Shown piece after piece: positions 1-12,033 of a stretch of 64,000 bases of DNA. Both the position numbers and the translations under genes were made by a program. The stretch comes from Chaetoderma sp. LZ-2023a (lineage: Eukaryota > Mollusca > Caudofoveata > Chaetodermatida > Chaetodermatidae): positions 38,352,494 through 38,416,493 of the forward strand of contig CM067372.1 of the NCBI GenBank assembly GCA_034401795.1. Reading direction: 5' to 3'. A model generated the notes under the pieces. That model was not told where the DNA came from, searched no databases, and saw nothing but the letters and a program-made list of their open reading frames with translations. Numbering within the stretch: the first letter of the stretch is position 1; the number at the start of each line of letters is the position of its first letter.

Positions 1-405
1 ATATCGCACTAACCATCTGAACCGAGCTCGGGTGCTCGGTTGACTATAGTTGACTAGCTAGTTAACTATTTGAAGTTCGACTGGTATTCTAGTTAGCTAA
101 CTGTTAAGATCCGAACTTGACCTAAGTAAATAATTAGACCTTGCTTCTCCCAAAAGCGTAATATTACAAGAGCGGGTGAAGGTAATATACACATTGAACA
201 GTACAGTGTGCTGCTAATGGATGTGACTCACACAATCAGCATTAGAGGTCAGTACTACCCATCACAACATGTTATCATGTTAAAGGCGAAATAAATATTA
301 ACTAATTCAGCAGGAAAGGGTTAAATGCGTTTGCTCTGTTTCAGCAAATAGATGCATTTTGACGTTATAAACTTAAACTGTGGGTTTTTGGTAAATGTAT
401 GTATG
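1..405. other. No gene recognised
   Basis: AT-rich DNA without a convincing ORF. It ends in a short GTAT tetranucleotide run (about 394-415) that leads into the first 345-bp tandem unit. Confidence 0.5.
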
Positions 406-1785
406 TATGTATGTATTTTTATTTTATTGACGCACTGGCAATGTGCGGCTTCAATTTCCATGTGCTAACTTAGCCGACAGTGATGCACCCATTAGTTTAA
501 TTTGTTGATCACCATCTCCCGGTCGGGGGATCGAACCGCCATTCTGCAACTCCGCATAGCATCAGCAACCAGGCATCTTTCCACTGGACCACCGTACCAA
601 GACTATTAGTCAAGGATTGGCCGACCACCTTTCACATGTCTGATATACTGACACACTGACGATTCATATGGGACTATCTGTGGATGCATCTGTCACAATC
701 AATCCTAGGCTTTTACGCCTATTGTACTCTGACTCCAGCACGGCTCTGGCAGTATATGTATTTTTATTTTATTGACGCACTGGCAACGTGCGGCTTCAAT
801 TTCCATGTGCTAACTTAGCCGACAGTGATGCACCCATTAGTTTAATTTGTTGATCACCATCTCCCGGTCGGGGGATCGAACCGCCATTCTGCAACTCCGC
901 ATAGCATCAGCAACCAGGCATCTTTCCACTGGACCACCGCACCAAGACTAATAATAGTCAAGGATTGGCCGACCACCTTTCACATGTCTGATATACTGAC
1001 ACACTGACGATTCATATGGGACTATCTGTGGATGCATCTGTCACAATCAATCCTAGGCTTTTACGCCTATTGTACTCTGACTCCAGCACGGCTCTGGCAG
1101 TATATGTATTTTTATTTTATTGACGCACTGGCAACGTGCGGCTTCAATTTCCATGTGCTAACTTAGCCGACAGTGATGCACCCATTAGTTTAATTTGTTG
1201 ATCACCATCTCCCGGTCGGGGGATCGAACCGCCGTTCTGCAACTCCGCATAGCATCAGCAACCAGGCATCTTTCCACTGGACCACCGCACCAAGACTAAT
1301 AGTCAACGATTGGCCGACCAGCTTTCACATGTCTGATATACTGACACACTGACGATTCATATGGGACTATCTGTGGATGCATCTGTCACAATCAATCCTA
1401 GGCTTTTACGCCTATTGTACTCTGACTCCAGCACGGCTCTGGCAGTATATGTATTTTTATTTTATTGACGCACTGGCAACGTGCGGCTTCAATTTCCATG
1501 TGCTAACTTAGCCGACAGTGATGCACCCGTTAGTTTAATTTGTTGATCACCATCTCCCCGTCGGGGGGATCGAACCGCCATTCTGCAACTCCGCATAGCA
1601 TCAGCAACCAGGCCTCTTTCCACTGGACCACCGCACCAAGACTATAAAGTCAAGGATTGGCCGACCAGCTTTCACATGTCTGATATACTGACACACTGAC
1701 GATTCATATGGGACTATCTGTGGATGCATCTGTCACAATCAATCCTAGGCTTTTACGCCTATTGTACTCTGACTCCAGCACGGCA
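406..1785. repeat. Four tandem copies of a ~345-bp unit
   Basis: The unit starting ATGTATTTTTATTTTATTGA recurs at about 411, 756, 1104 and 1449, giving spacings of 345, 348 and 345 bp. Copies differ by scattered single bases and small indels (for example an extra TAA near 950 and a G-run shift near 1560). The last copy breaks off after the CAGCACGGC motif near 1784. Each unit contains a tRNA-like block on the minus strand, so this is a tandem array of a SINE-bearing unit rather than a simple satellite. Confidence 0.93.
520..599 (-). mobile_element. tRNA-derived SINE-like head, repeated in each 345-bp unit
   Basis: Read on the minus strand, the block has a near-consensus pol III A box (TGGTCCAGTGG) and, about 45 nt later, a perfect B box (GGTTCGATCCC). 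This is the layout of a tRNA-derived SINE head. Equivalent blocks lie at about 865-944, 1213-1292 and 1558-1638. No complete cloverleaf can be drawn and no CCA tail follows, so it is not an active tRNA gene. Promoter function is inferred from the boxes only. Confidence 0.7.
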
Positions 1786-2653
1786 CATACATATAGAGTT
1801 ATTCACTGGCGTACAGGCAGATGACTCAACCCCCCCCCCACCCACCCACTCCACCCCCATATGCAAACTAACCAGCATAGCTAATTAGTACAACAGGGCT
1901 CTAAATGTTCCATAGTTATTCCACAAGCTAGAACAAGTGCCAGACCTTCTGAATACCGAGTGTGCTACGTCGTCCAGACATCAGCTCCTCGATTATATAG
2001 AACAGTATTGATGTCAGACAGCTCTTTCCCTGAGGGCAGGCATTGGCCATGCCGAGCTCAACCCTCGTTGTTTCGCTACAATACTTGTCGGCTTTTAGCT
2101 GGCCTGGCCCGAAAGCTGTTAAGCTTATGGAATGGCGACTGTCCATTGACGGTCAACTTGTGGCTGGAAGGACCAGAGGGGCGTAAACTTTCGAACATTT
2201 AGACAGAAGTTTGATTGGTCAATTTTGCCGACGGTCATCCGGAATTTTAGGAATTTTTTTTAGAAATATTTAAAAACATACTTACTTTGATTGATTAATC
2301 TTTACAGCAGCCATCTTGGATTTCTAAAATGTAAGAAAAATTTTCCAAAACGCACCATTTCTCCTTTGAAAATGATCCTAGCATAGTTAAAAACAAATAC
2401 AGAAATTTTATTGATCAAATCCTTTGCTTGTCATGTTGGATTTGCGAATAATCCAGGAAATCATTTAAAACACCATCCCTGAACCACTGGCCACAATGTG
2501 TTCTTTTAAAATATAAATTCATCTATTTCTAGCCAGAATTACATATAGGACATCGCGTTCTACCCGAACTATCAATGTTCCAGGTTAGCAACACAGGGTA
2601 TCAATACAGACCCGTTGCGCCTCTTGTTTCTAATTTTATTCTATATTTTTCAG
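1786..2653. other. Presumed intron or intergenic DNA
   Basis: C-rich runs sit near 1830-1860. Two short ORFs near 1.93-2.2 kb overlap on opposite strands and match no family I know. The 2200-2480 stretch has a dispersed-repeat style similar to 45.1-45.5 kb (phrases like 'ggccatcttggat'). It ends at the splice acceptor of the transporter exon. Confidence 0.5.
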
Positions 2654-3759
2654 CTATAAACACACAGTGTATTCGGACCTGGCATGGCGAGAGTGCTTCC
2701 TATCTCCAGGCTGTTCACTTTGGCTATGCTGTTGGTGGAATCATTGGACCCATTATTACACGACCATTTCTACTTCCTAAAGCTATTACTGAAGGATTGA
2801 AGACTGGAAACGTATCGCGCATCATGCTGCAGGGAGAAGTGTCCGTTGGTGATATAGTCGATGCCATTATGAACACCTCTACGAACATGAACGTACCAGA
2901 ACATGTTGAAGGTTACAAAAACACAATCGTTCATTACTCTTTTATCATTAGTGGTACATACGCTGTGCTTGTATCACTTCCATTTCTCATAATGTCTGCG
3001 AAGAAAGACGATACAGTATGGACAGAGCGGCCAGTCGCGAATACACGGCATGATAGTGATCATGAACGGGCTATTCATCCGCAAACGAACCGCAGACAAA
3101 GTGAGCGCAAAATCCTACGACTCACGGCTTTAATTATGTTTGGTGCTTTGTTTTTCATGACCAATGCTGCGGAGATGCCCTGCTTTTCATACATGATGGC
3201 GTTGGTGACTGAATATGTTTCTTGGAGAAAGTCTGAAGGAGCACTTCTCATTGCGATTCTCTGGGCGGCTCTGACGGTTGGACGGTTGCTAGGTATTCCC
3301 GCCGTACGGGTATTGTCCGCTGGTAAACTTCTAGCAATAGACTTGACAATGCTGACTGCGGTCTTAGTGGCTTTTGCATTATCTGCTAGACATTCTGACG
3401 CGGCAATATGGGTGCTTGTCGTGTTAATTGGTCTCTTCATGTCCACTATTGGTGCGTCACAATATTACTGGTTGGATTCCAAATTTGTATCTATAACTGG
3501 CAAACTGACTGCTTTCTGTAACGTGTGTGGGTGCTTAGGATCTTTGGCTGCCAATGCGCTGGTGGGGTTTCTGTTTACAAAATCAGGCCCACTTAGTGTT
3601 GTGTACGTTTCGCTAGTGTGTACTGTGGTAGGTTTGACTTTACTGATTGCGCTACAGTTACTGCAGTTGAAGTTGAACAAGGCAGAAGAACCGATTAGCC
3701 CAATTATAGCAAATGTAAAACATCCTGATTCAGAAGACCTTCAAAACTCTGAGTTATAG
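2654..3759 (+). CDS. MFSD4-like major facilitator transporter, terminal exon (partial)
   Basis: This looks like the C-terminal part of a major facilitator of the MFSD4 / sodium-dependent glucose transporter type, a plasma-membrane solute carrier; the substrate here is inferred. The frame is open from an ATG at 2575, but a pyrimidine tract ending TTTTTCAG (acceptor AG at 2652-2653) and the point where family-like sequence starts (W-H-G-E...LQAVHFGYAVGG) argue that the exon begins at 2654, one base into a codon. About eight hydrophobic segments are visible, at residues ~48-66, 122-143, 183-210, 223-245, 249-270, 274-297, 313-337 and 340-364 counted from 2575. A polar loop (~145-180) and a hydrophilic tail follow the usual layout. 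The N-terminal helices are missing, so upstream exons must lie before the window or in DNA I did not recognise. It ends at TAG 3757-3759. A processed or truncated pseudogene is possible, but there is no internal damage. Confidence 0.75.
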
Positions 3760-5153
3760 TGGGCAGTGAAGCCATGTTTGTTACCATAATCTTCGTGTGA
3801 CAATGTTCTCTTGCGTGTGGATGCTATCTTATCTAGATGCTCGGTGACTCACCTACCACCCGCTCACCCAAACGCTCGCCCTCTCGCCCATACGCACGCG
3901 TGCACACACTCCGCCACACCAACCCCTCCCACCATCACCCTCCCACCCCCACCCCACCCCCAGGACTTACAACAACAATGGCGACGCTGATGAACTGAAA
4001 AGAAATATTTGCAGAAGTTTACAATCGTTTTGCAAATATATTCATTGGTTGATGAAAAGGAAAGCTCTCTAATCAAGACGTCTCTGTAAAATACACAGAC
4101 TTTTTGTTGTCGATATTTCTTCTAGTTGTAGTATCAGAACAATCGTTCCCACAAAGAGGACACAGCATTTTACTTTTCCGATAACAGAAAACGTCAGTTC
4201 GGCTTACGAGCACACGTAGATTTGTTCACTTCCTTTATTTCTTATCGAACAATTTCATTGGCGGAAGTTGACTGACCCCAGCTCATTTATATTTATGAAG
4301 TTTCGCTGCCGAATTTTGCGGACTCCATAAAGTGACACTCTGATAATTGGAAACCAAGAAAATGACAATATCACACAGAATGGTAACAACAGTCAGATAG
4401 ATCGTCCCCACAACAATTGGACATCCCCATGTCCCCCCCGTCCCCCCACACACACATCCGCACCCCCACCCCTCCCCCATCCCACCCCACACACGCACGC
4501 ATGCAGGCACTCACGCACACCCGCGCACGCACAACCCCACCAACACCCCATGCCCATACTAACCCAACTATGCTAACCAAAACGCAATCTAATCTAATCT
4601 ATTCTATTCTGCTTCTATCTACTAATAAGCAATACAAGCTGATAAAGTTACAAGATCAAAATTCAAATAATTGGCAACGGAAATGCCAATAGAATAGATG
4701 GTTAGATATATGACTGGGGAAGCATTAGAGTCAAGGGTACTGTATCGTTGATGTACTGAGTGGCCAATTTCTTTGTGATGGTCCATAGGTAGAAAGACAT
4801 GTATGGTTAGATTAATACAAAGTAGGCCTAGCGGCTGAAAATGTGGTGAATCTAGGACCACTAATTTAAGTTAGATTAGGTTTGGATATTGCGATTCGTG
4901 TATAATGGTGATTTCACCCCACCAAGCTTCCTTTCTCCATTTCAAATGGAGCAGTCGTCCCAAATCCCTTCTCTTTTCTAAATGTTGGATATAGGGGCAT
5001 TGGTGTCACGGAAAACAAAACCGCATAGAATCAAAATTTTAACAACAGATTCAGCTCAACAAAGAAACAAATACCGTTTTGAAACTGGCGTGAATGGCAC
5101 CTCTTTAACTGGGACCCAAACTATACACCAACCAAACCAATCAATCAGCATAA
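3760..5153. other. 3' flank of the transporter; low-complexity DNA
   Basis: No gene recognised. Two CA/CCCA-rich stretches (about 3860-3960 and 4417-4560) create spurious proline- and histidine-rich ORFs on both strands. Confidence 0.5.
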
Positions 5154-5660
5154 TTAACTTAGCGCAGACATCCAAAGCCTGCAAGCAAGGTATTCGATAC
5201 GTGATCGGAGCGGAAGGGCGAGACCCGTGCAATAGGGATGAATACTAAGCGTCTTCTTTCTTTTCCATTTTTGTTTTCGTTCGCCGAGATCACACTTGGA
5301 GAACAGCTCTCGAGCTGAAATCTGTGGTCTTCCGCAGTGGATCCACAGACCCATTTCTTGGATTGAGGTAGAAGCCCAGATCTCACTCAGCAGCTGATAA
5401 CTTCTGCAATATTGCAGGATATGCGCTGTGGTCTGTTCTGCTTCTCCACAAGGACAAGCCGGTTTGTGACACGGTGGAAGCGCTGGTACATTATGTTGAT
5501 TTAGTGTGCTGTGCCCAGTTCTCAGGCGAAAATAACCACTTGTTCTATCATCTACAGCTGATTGTAACCCTGTTTTCTGTTTTTCGCCTGCACCCAGCTT
5601 TGCGATCATGTCTCCATCCTTATTTCCTTGAACACCACAGTTTGAGGAGATCCATTTCAA
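5154..5660 (-). pseudogene. Non-LTR retrotransposon remnant: RNase H and C-terminal zinc-knuckle-like region
   Basis: A 168-codon open stretch on the minus strand resembles the end of the ORF2-type polyprotein of RNase H-encoding non-LTR retrotransposons. It begins with a GN-x-DGD-x2-A-K-like end of an RNase H domain. An R-T-G-H-S-x-L-N motif (about residues 48-55) follows, then a Cys-His cluster of the form C-P-C-G-x(7)-H-x3-Q-x-C (about residues 70-90), typical of that region. No reverse transcriptase or endonuclease sequence is next to it, so this is a 5'-truncated dead copy. The first methionine is only the first ATG after a stop. It may have once used the host strand opposite to the transporter. 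The clade (for example Jockey/I-like) cannot be settled. Confidence 0.7.
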
Positions 5661-6315
5661 CGCTAGCCGAAAGCACTTAAGCTAAGCTACAAGTATGACA
5701 GTTATACACAGCGATCATTTTTCATCACGTGTAATGGTGTCACAGGGATAGTAACCGTACCCAAAGAGTCAAGATCCGTAAGAAATTATCTCCCTTTAGT
5801 GTTTTACTACATGGGGGGGGGGGGGGGGGGGGCACGCTCTTTGTACACTTCTCATCTCATCTATTATATGCAATGGTTGGAATATAAAATGAGACTGTTC
5901 TTCACCAGACATGATATCACTATAGTCGGCCCGATTCTGATGGCATTCGTCAAAAGAGACACGTATCACTATGTACACACAAGCGCACACACGCACATGC
6001 ACACACGCACGCTCACACGCACGCACCTTTAAGACAAACTTTATTAATTTTGCCTAGCTTTCGCGCATAAACGTGCTTAATCAGGTCAGGTTGGTGAGTT
6101 ACGCAGGGATTCATGGCCACAGTATTCTCATTGCTTTCGTGCCTAACACTATGCAAGGAAAGGTGTTTGTAACTTTATATGATGAATGACGTCCTAAGCA
6201 TCGATGTATTTGCCTATTGTAGGACTATGTCATAGAAAACACATATCATCACATAAAGTACAAATTAATGAGAATTCCTCCGTACAAGTATTCACAATTT
6301 CGGTCGCTGGAATCG
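5661..6315. other. No gene recognised; homopolymer and CA-rich tracts
   Basis: It contains a G20 homopolymer (5813-5832) and a CA/CACG run (about 5985-6025). The rest is unremarkable AT-rich DNA. Confidence 0.5.
5813..5832. repeat. Poly-G tract
   Basis: Twenty consecutive G residues follow ACAT. Other long G or C runs occur near 15690-15704, 23287-23300, 55820-55835 and 61800-61815. The exact length is prone to sequencing error. Confidence 0.9.
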
Positions 6316-6873
6316 ACGGTCCGCGACACCATCGACTGTGACACCATCCACTGCCCGTGACACCATCGATTGTGGCACCATCGATTGTCCGCGACACCAT
6401 TGACTGTGGCACCATCGACTGCCTGCGACACCATCGACTGTGGCACCATCGACTGTCCGCGACACCATCAACTGTGGCACCATTGACTGCCCATGACACC
6501 ATCAACTGTGGCACCATCGACTGCCCACGACACCATCGACTGTGGCACCATCGACTGCCTGCGACACCATCAACTGTGGCACCATCGACTGCCCGCGACA
6601 CCATCGACTGCCCGCAACACCATCGACTGTGGCACCATCGACTGCCCCCGACACCATCGACTGCCCCCCCCCGACACCATCAACTGTGGCACCATCGACT
6701 GCCCGTGACACCATCGACTGCCCGCGACACCATCGACTGCCTGCGACACCATCGACTGTCCGCGACACCATCGACTGCCCGCAACACCATCGACTGCCCA
6801 TGACACCATCGACTGCCCATGACACCATCGACTGCCCGTGACACCATCGACTGTTCACGACACCATCGACCGC
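6316..6873. repeat. Minisatellite of alternating 15- and 19-bp units
   Basis: The core CACCATCGACTG recurs about 33 times. It is followed either by TGG (15-bp unit) or by CC plus five variable bases such as CGCGA or CATGA (19-bp unit). The left half alternates the two forms (34-bp composite) and the right half is mostly 19-bp units. A C7 tract interrupts the array near 6664. The ORFs crossing it on both strands (S-R-W-C-H / D-T-I-D-C-type) are by-products of the repeat. Confidence 0.95.
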
Positions 6874-8472
6874 CAATCTGTACAAACGTACCCACCTATC
6901 TAGTATCTACTGTCAATCTCGAGTAAACTACTAAATTACTCGTTAAATCCGATGAGCATAATACCTCAAATTCTGGATATAAGAAATATTATATTGAGTA
7001 GATTTTAAACTTGAAATTAGCTTTGCTCGGTGCTAACATCTATCTAGACCAAGCTCGTAAAGGACACCACTGCGCAAGCCTGCAAAATTAGTCCAGTAGC
7101 CAGATGCTGAAAAGGGCTTATTATTTATCTTCGTGGTCCACCCCTGGCAACAAATTTCTGACACCAGACCATGATACTAGATAGTTTGCCTCATTCAAAA
7201 ATGCACGTTACCCACCCTTGTAACTCTGTCAATTAAGTCTTACACATATTTATTAAGAAAGAAGGTGTAGCAAACGGCATGAAATATGATTGAAATCTTG
7301 AAAAAAAGATTTTCTCAAATAATTTCCATATTTTCATTTAAATTTTGATCTGATTTACGCTCGTATATATACTTGAATAAGAGCAGCACATTTTAAATGA
7401 CATAAAACGTAAATATTCGAGAAAAACGCATCAAAACATAGGTTAATATATTCTATGACATAATAAAACAAGTTATAAAACACTACTGTCTCAAAAGTGT
7501 GATATAACAGTTTCTTTGACCGCCTCCTCTTCCCCATTCCTAGAATTGCTATTATGCTTCAGTTGGTTTATAAGCGGGGAAGCAAAACTTATACTTCCAG
7601 CATGATCGTATATATATATATCATGAAACGGTTTGAACAAATCTAAACGGATTCTTTCCAATTCATTTCTGATATGGACCTTTTCAATTCACACATAACA
7701 TTCAAAATGGCCACTAGAGTTCAAAATGGCTGCCAATAAAGCGGAATTGGTTTTTTCTAATCGTCTCGAAAACACACAGACACAAAATTGGGATCAAGTT
7801 CTATTCTGGGATTTCTGGCGAAGAAAGTGCATTCCGATTAGTAAATTGTTGATAAATGTAACATTTGTTTTCTAGTTTTGATTTATTCAGTTGTATCTCA
7901 AGAACACCAAGTTTAACCTAAGAAGGACGATCAGTTTCAAAATAAGGAGAACTGCCTTATTTTGCATATAATTACTATATCTTCTATATGATTATACTGC
8001 TGTACATTTGCGACTAAGGAAGAATATAAAATATCATAGAGAACAGTAATATTAAATCAGCGAAATAATGAGAGTTCGCATAGGAGTTCCATAAAAGATT
8101 TACAACACTCCAGGCTTACGTGGGTGTATGGAGGAACACGGCACGATGTAAAACTGATTATAGATGAGATACCATGTAACGATATGCATATTATACACAT
8201 AGTACAGTTTGATTGCGTCAACACCGTGACATAGAATTGTTCCTCCAAATATCATCTGGCAAACAGATTACAATTAAAATGTGTGACCATGAAGAGAAAA
8301 AAATAGGCACACTTAATCTGATTCTTCAAATTCGTTTAAAGACATTTAATTTATCTGATTCTCATGACCATATCCACATGCTGCTGTGCACTAGATATTA
8401 TTTTCCAGCAGCTGCATCCCGATGTACAACCACTCTATCACTTGCAAATTTGTGGTGCATGCATATTACCAT
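6874..8472. other. AT-rich DNA, no gene recognised
   Basis: No convincing coding region. The stretch 7079-7165 is similar, in inverted orientation, to 12258-12345 (shared core TGTTGCCAGGGGTGGACCAC). The two are therefore copies of one dispersed repeat. Confidence 0.5.
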
Positions 8473-8665
8473 GCCTATTCCACATGAGCTTGATGTTTCA
8501 CCTAATCCAATGATTAAATGGTGGAACTTCCTGTGTTTGGAGGTCAATTACCTTGCCTATTCCACATGAGCTTGATGTTTCACCTAATCCAATGATTGAA
8601 TGGTGGCACTTCTTGTGTTTGGAGGCCAATTGCCTTGCCTATTCCGCATGAGTTTGATGTCGTGT
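8473..8665. repeat. 82-bp direct tandem duplication, 2.3 copies
   Basis: The motif GCCTATTCCACATGAGCTTG begins at 8473, 8555 and (with changes) 8637, an 82-bp period. Copies differ at a few positions. On the minus strand the repeat corresponds to the end of the coding remnant at 8580-8927, so a piece of a dead coding sequence was duplicated. Confidence 0.92.
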
Positions 8666-8927
8666 CACATCCTGCAAGAGAGTGCATACCGAGTAGTATA
8701 TATTTAACAGCAGGACCCATGACCATCATAACACAGTTCATATCAATGGAGCGTTGTCCGTTCCCACACAATACCAGCACATCTATTTCAGGATTATCAA
8801 TTGCCATGCTGGCATACCCTTGATTGATGAGACAATGCGCATGGAAGCGAATCCATTCATCAACTTCTTCATGTGAACATGCTAATTCCATATTTTGCTC
8901 ACTGGTGGTTGGAGCTAGAGCCAGCAT
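8580..8927 (-). pseudogene. Remnant of a multicopy invertebrate protein with H-S-L-A-G-C-D-T-T-S motif
   Basis: The minus-strand frame reads 115 codons. It has an H-E-E-V-D motif followed by H-A-H (residues ~19-31), then N-P-E-I-D-V-L-V-L (about 45-53), and then H-S-L-A-G-C-D-T-T-S (about 82-91) before G-I-G-K. This order (an EEAD-like, then SPDTDVLVL-like, then HxxxGCDTxS-like motif) is one I associate with abundant uncharacterised, probably transposon-borne proteins in cnidarians and molluscs, some of which look PIN/FEN-nuclease-like. The nuclease link is from memory and weak. The frame has no plausible start, and its tail lies in an 82-bp tandem duplication, so it is a broken fragment. Nothing nearby suggests a host function. 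Confidence 0.5.
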
Positions 8928-9239
8928 GTCTGCCGCAACCTGTTATCATCATAAAATTGTGTGCAAGTGTTGAACGTATGTACATCCATATCTATCTAGG
9001 AGGAGATTTGCCAATGCTGCTTTATTATTGGAATAAACTTGTTCCACGGCTTTCCAAAAGGTATTAACGGCCTACTTATGTTTTAATGCTTTTTGTATTT
9101 CCACTTCACCACTTGTGTTCTCCTTTAATTGCATTACTGTGATCATACCTGCCCCAAATAACGCTGATCCTACCTGTGGATACCGCTTTGGCCAAATTAG
9201 TTTCAACATCTCAGTGCATATTGCTCAAAAGTAGAACAC

Positions 9240-9990
9240 GATGATGCGACTGCACGAGAGGCTTGGATAATGCGACTGCGTGGGAGGCTTGGATGATGCG
9301 ACTGCGTGGGAGGCTTGGATGATGCGACTCTGCACGAGAGGCTCGGATGATATGACAGCACGAGAGGCTTGGATGATGCGACTGCACGAGAGGCTTGGAT
9401 AATGCGACTGCACGGGGGCTTGGATGATGCGACAGCATGGGAGGCTTGGATGATGCGACTGCACGAGAGGCTTGGATGATGTGACTGCATGAGAGGCTTG
9501 GATGATGTGACTGCATGGGAGACTTGGATGATGCGACTGCATGGGAGGCTTGGATGATGCGACTGCCTGAAAGGCTTGGATGATGCGACAGCATGGGAGG
9601 CTTGGATGATGCGACTGCACGAGAGGCTTGGATGATGTGACTGCATGAGAGGCTTGGATGGTGCGACTGCACGGGGGCTTGGATGATGCGACTGCATGGG
9701 AGGCTTGGATGATGCGACTGCCTGAAAGGCTTGGATGATGTGACTACATGAGAGGCTTGGATGATGTGACTGCATGGGAGGCTTGGATGATGCGACTGCA
9801 TGAGAGGCTTGGATGATGCGACTGCACGGGGGCCTGGATGATGCGACTGCATGAGAGGCTTGGATGATGCGACTGCATGAGAGGTTTGGATGATGTGACT
9901 GCACGGGAGGCTTGGATGATGCGACTGCACGAGGCCTGGATTATGCGACTGCACGGGAGGCTTGGATGATGCGACTGCACGAGAGGCTTG
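9240..9990. repeat. 26-bp minisatellite, about 29 copies
   Basis: The unit is built on GGCTTGGATGATGCGACTGC followed by ATGAGA or ACGAGA. Some units are one to four bases shorter (for example the CACGGGGGC variants near 9412 and 9670). Overlapping ORFs of 78-260 codons cross it on the minus strand because unit-length changes merely shift frames; I do not regard them as genes. The core resembles the 28- and 30-bp satellites at 45.7 and 26.5 kb. Confidence 0.95.
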
Positions 9991-11322
9991 CAATTGAAAG
10001 ACGGATGTTTGCTAGTTTATATGAGGATAAGTCTTGAAGATCAACCGCTTTAGACCTGTGCAATGATAGCATGATGTGAGAAAAGGTACCTGTGAGAAGT
10101 AAGATGGAAAATATAAGATTTCGTTCCAATTTTCCTCTTGTGCATACTGTCGAAGGTTTCACAGTTTTGTCGTTTTATGAGTTTATAGAATCATTCACCA
10201 AAATTAAACCGAGAACAGATAACATCATTCAAATCGTCACTGTGTTGTTTAGATGATCTCCTATCACACTATAATGCTTCTTTGTGGAGTTGCCATTTCC
10301 CTGAACCTTCAGCTCGTATGAATGAGAGAAGAAATTCGGCCATAACTAAATACTCATTTCAGAAGCTGAGCATGCGCGATTCTTTGCAACACCGTTGTCT
10401 GAACTCGTCCAGTTCGTGTAGGAATTAAACTGATTTGGCATGTAGTGCCTGATCAATTTGAGTTATTATATCAATATTCTTTCAAAGACCTTACGAAACC
10501 TCTTTGACTTGCAATTGGCGTTCACAGTGTGTATCCGAATCTATTGGTACATCTTCAAGTAACATTCTATGCGTTAGCAACGATCTTGTGAGCTCGGACA
10601 CTTCTGTTGCAATACTTTCCACGAATTATTGAAGCAATAGATCACTCCGCTAACGCACCATTCTGTACAAAGATATCTTCGAACACAGAGGACTACATGC
10701 GCTTACCAATTACAGTCAAAAAAGATTTATAGCTTGTTATTTCAATTGCCATAGAGTTTATATCCTCATCAAGCATAAAGAATCCTATGTCTTTGGCCAA
10801 ATATTTGTGATGCAATATGATATAGCCAATGTTGTGTAGACACCATTGACGTCTGTAGATGATGCATCAATCACAGGACAATTCCTAATGACAAACTGTG
10901 TTGCTATATCAGGACATTTCACTGTTAAATACTGACCATGTTGGGAACGGCTGAATGCCACTTTCGCTGTATAAATGCCACTTTCGGTGTATCAATGAAG
11001 CTTCTTTTCTGGGAGAAACTATGAAAGCACCCACAGTGCCATACTTGACCTCTAATAAACACTGTGTTTTCCAGCAAATTCGTATTTTGGTACGTTCCTA
11101 TAGCCTGTGTTAAAATAAACTGCAAAGATCATTCTTGCCATGATAGCACTGTATGATTGTATGTAAATGATCCTTCTACTTCAGAATCACTTTGAATAAC
11201 AATCATATTTGTACAATTCGTAGTTTTCTTACAGCCCAGAGGTTCTTCTAATAGGTCGTTATGATCGGTAACAATGTGTGTGAATGGTATCTTGTCTTGA
11301 AATTCACTTGTATTTACTGCAG
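9991..11322. other. No gene recognised; two minus-strand ORFs of unknown nature
   Basis: Consecutive minus-strand open stretches at 10925-11125 (66 codons) and 11129-11380 (83 codons) could be parts of one decayed protein. I see no motif in them. The upstream end of the second overlaps a MITE tip at 11323-11349. Confidence 0.4.
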
Positions 11323-11349
11323 TGGACCTTTCCATTTTAGCTATGCCCC
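11323..11349 (+). mobile_element. Truncated tip of MITE family A
   Basis: 27 bp starting TGGACCTTTCCATTTTAGCT are identical to the terminus of the full-length copy 287 bp downstream (11636), followed immediately by unrelated sequence. Confidence 0.75.
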
Positions 11350-11635
11350 AATTTCCTTTGAAGGAAGTATTTGAAGCCACGACTCCTCCCTCGCATTCTC
11401 AAAATAACTTCCCAATTTAATAAAGCATTCACTAATCAACCTAATTAGCAAAAATTAATGACAGTTACCAACAAAAGTCCCGATAGGTGACAGTGTTTTG
11501 AGGTAAGCGAAATTTTCAACTAAACAATTCATTGGCATATTCTAGGAGGATATGCAAATTAATTAGGTATTCAAACATCAATTTTAATTAGGTATATATA
11601 TACTAATTAGTCTAATTACTATGAAACAATCTTAA
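11350..11635. other. AT-rich spacer
   Basis: TTAATTAG-rich DNA lies between the MITE tip and the full MITE. Nothing recognisable. Confidence 0.4.
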
Positions 11636-12033
11636 TGGACCTTTCCATTTTAGCTATGCCCCGCCCATCACTAGCTAAGGTCCACCCACACCCCGCCGTG
11701 TTTGGATTGATCGATCCCCCAATGCCCTAGCTATCAATTTCCTGAAAACTATACAGGGAAGCTGTTGAATACTTTGTAACTAATTAGACTGGGTTCTGTT
11801 GCTCCCATAGGCAGCAACAGCGCCCAGTCAAATTAGTTTCAAAATATTCAACAGAATATTTATTAAATAGTAAAAGCAAACAATTTGTACAACAGCCCAT
11901 AGACCGTCATCAAATGTGCGTTCGTGACGTACTTATCGACGTCATTCATGACGTCATTCATTATGATGTCATTGTACACACCACGCAGTTCATTATGACG
12001 TCATATGATGGGTGGGTACTCTGGAAAGGTGAA
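11636..12033 (+). mobile_element. MITE family A, full-length copy (~400 bp)
   Basis: It starts TGGACCTTTCCATTTTAGC and ends CTGGAAAGGTGAA, giving a short imperfect terminal inverted repeat around ACCTTTCCA. The centre is a palindrome (about 11762-11870): CTGTTGAATACTTTGTAACT, then GACTGGGTTCTGTTGCTCCC, and the mirror of both. The right half holds TGACGTCA palindromes at 11949-11956 and 11996-12003. It has no coding capacity. Sister copies lie at 50806, 51983, 63551 and elsewhere. The family name is mine. Confidence 0.88.

Noticed and set aside
520..599. Functional tRNA gene in the 345-bp repeat
   Set aside because: It has A- and B-box motifs, but no cloverleaf with paired acceptor and anticodon stems can be drawn.
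4417..4692. Pro/His-rich 91-codon ORF
   Set aside because: Produced by CA/CCCA-rich low-complexity DNA.
6230..6895. Several overlapping ORFs of 63-148 codons
   Set aside because: They come from the CACCATCGACTG minisatellite and appear in many frames on both strands.
9203..9993. ORFs up to 260 codons rich in S-H-H-P-S-L
   Set aside because: They are frames through the 26-bp minisatellite; unit-length changes move the same peptide between frames.
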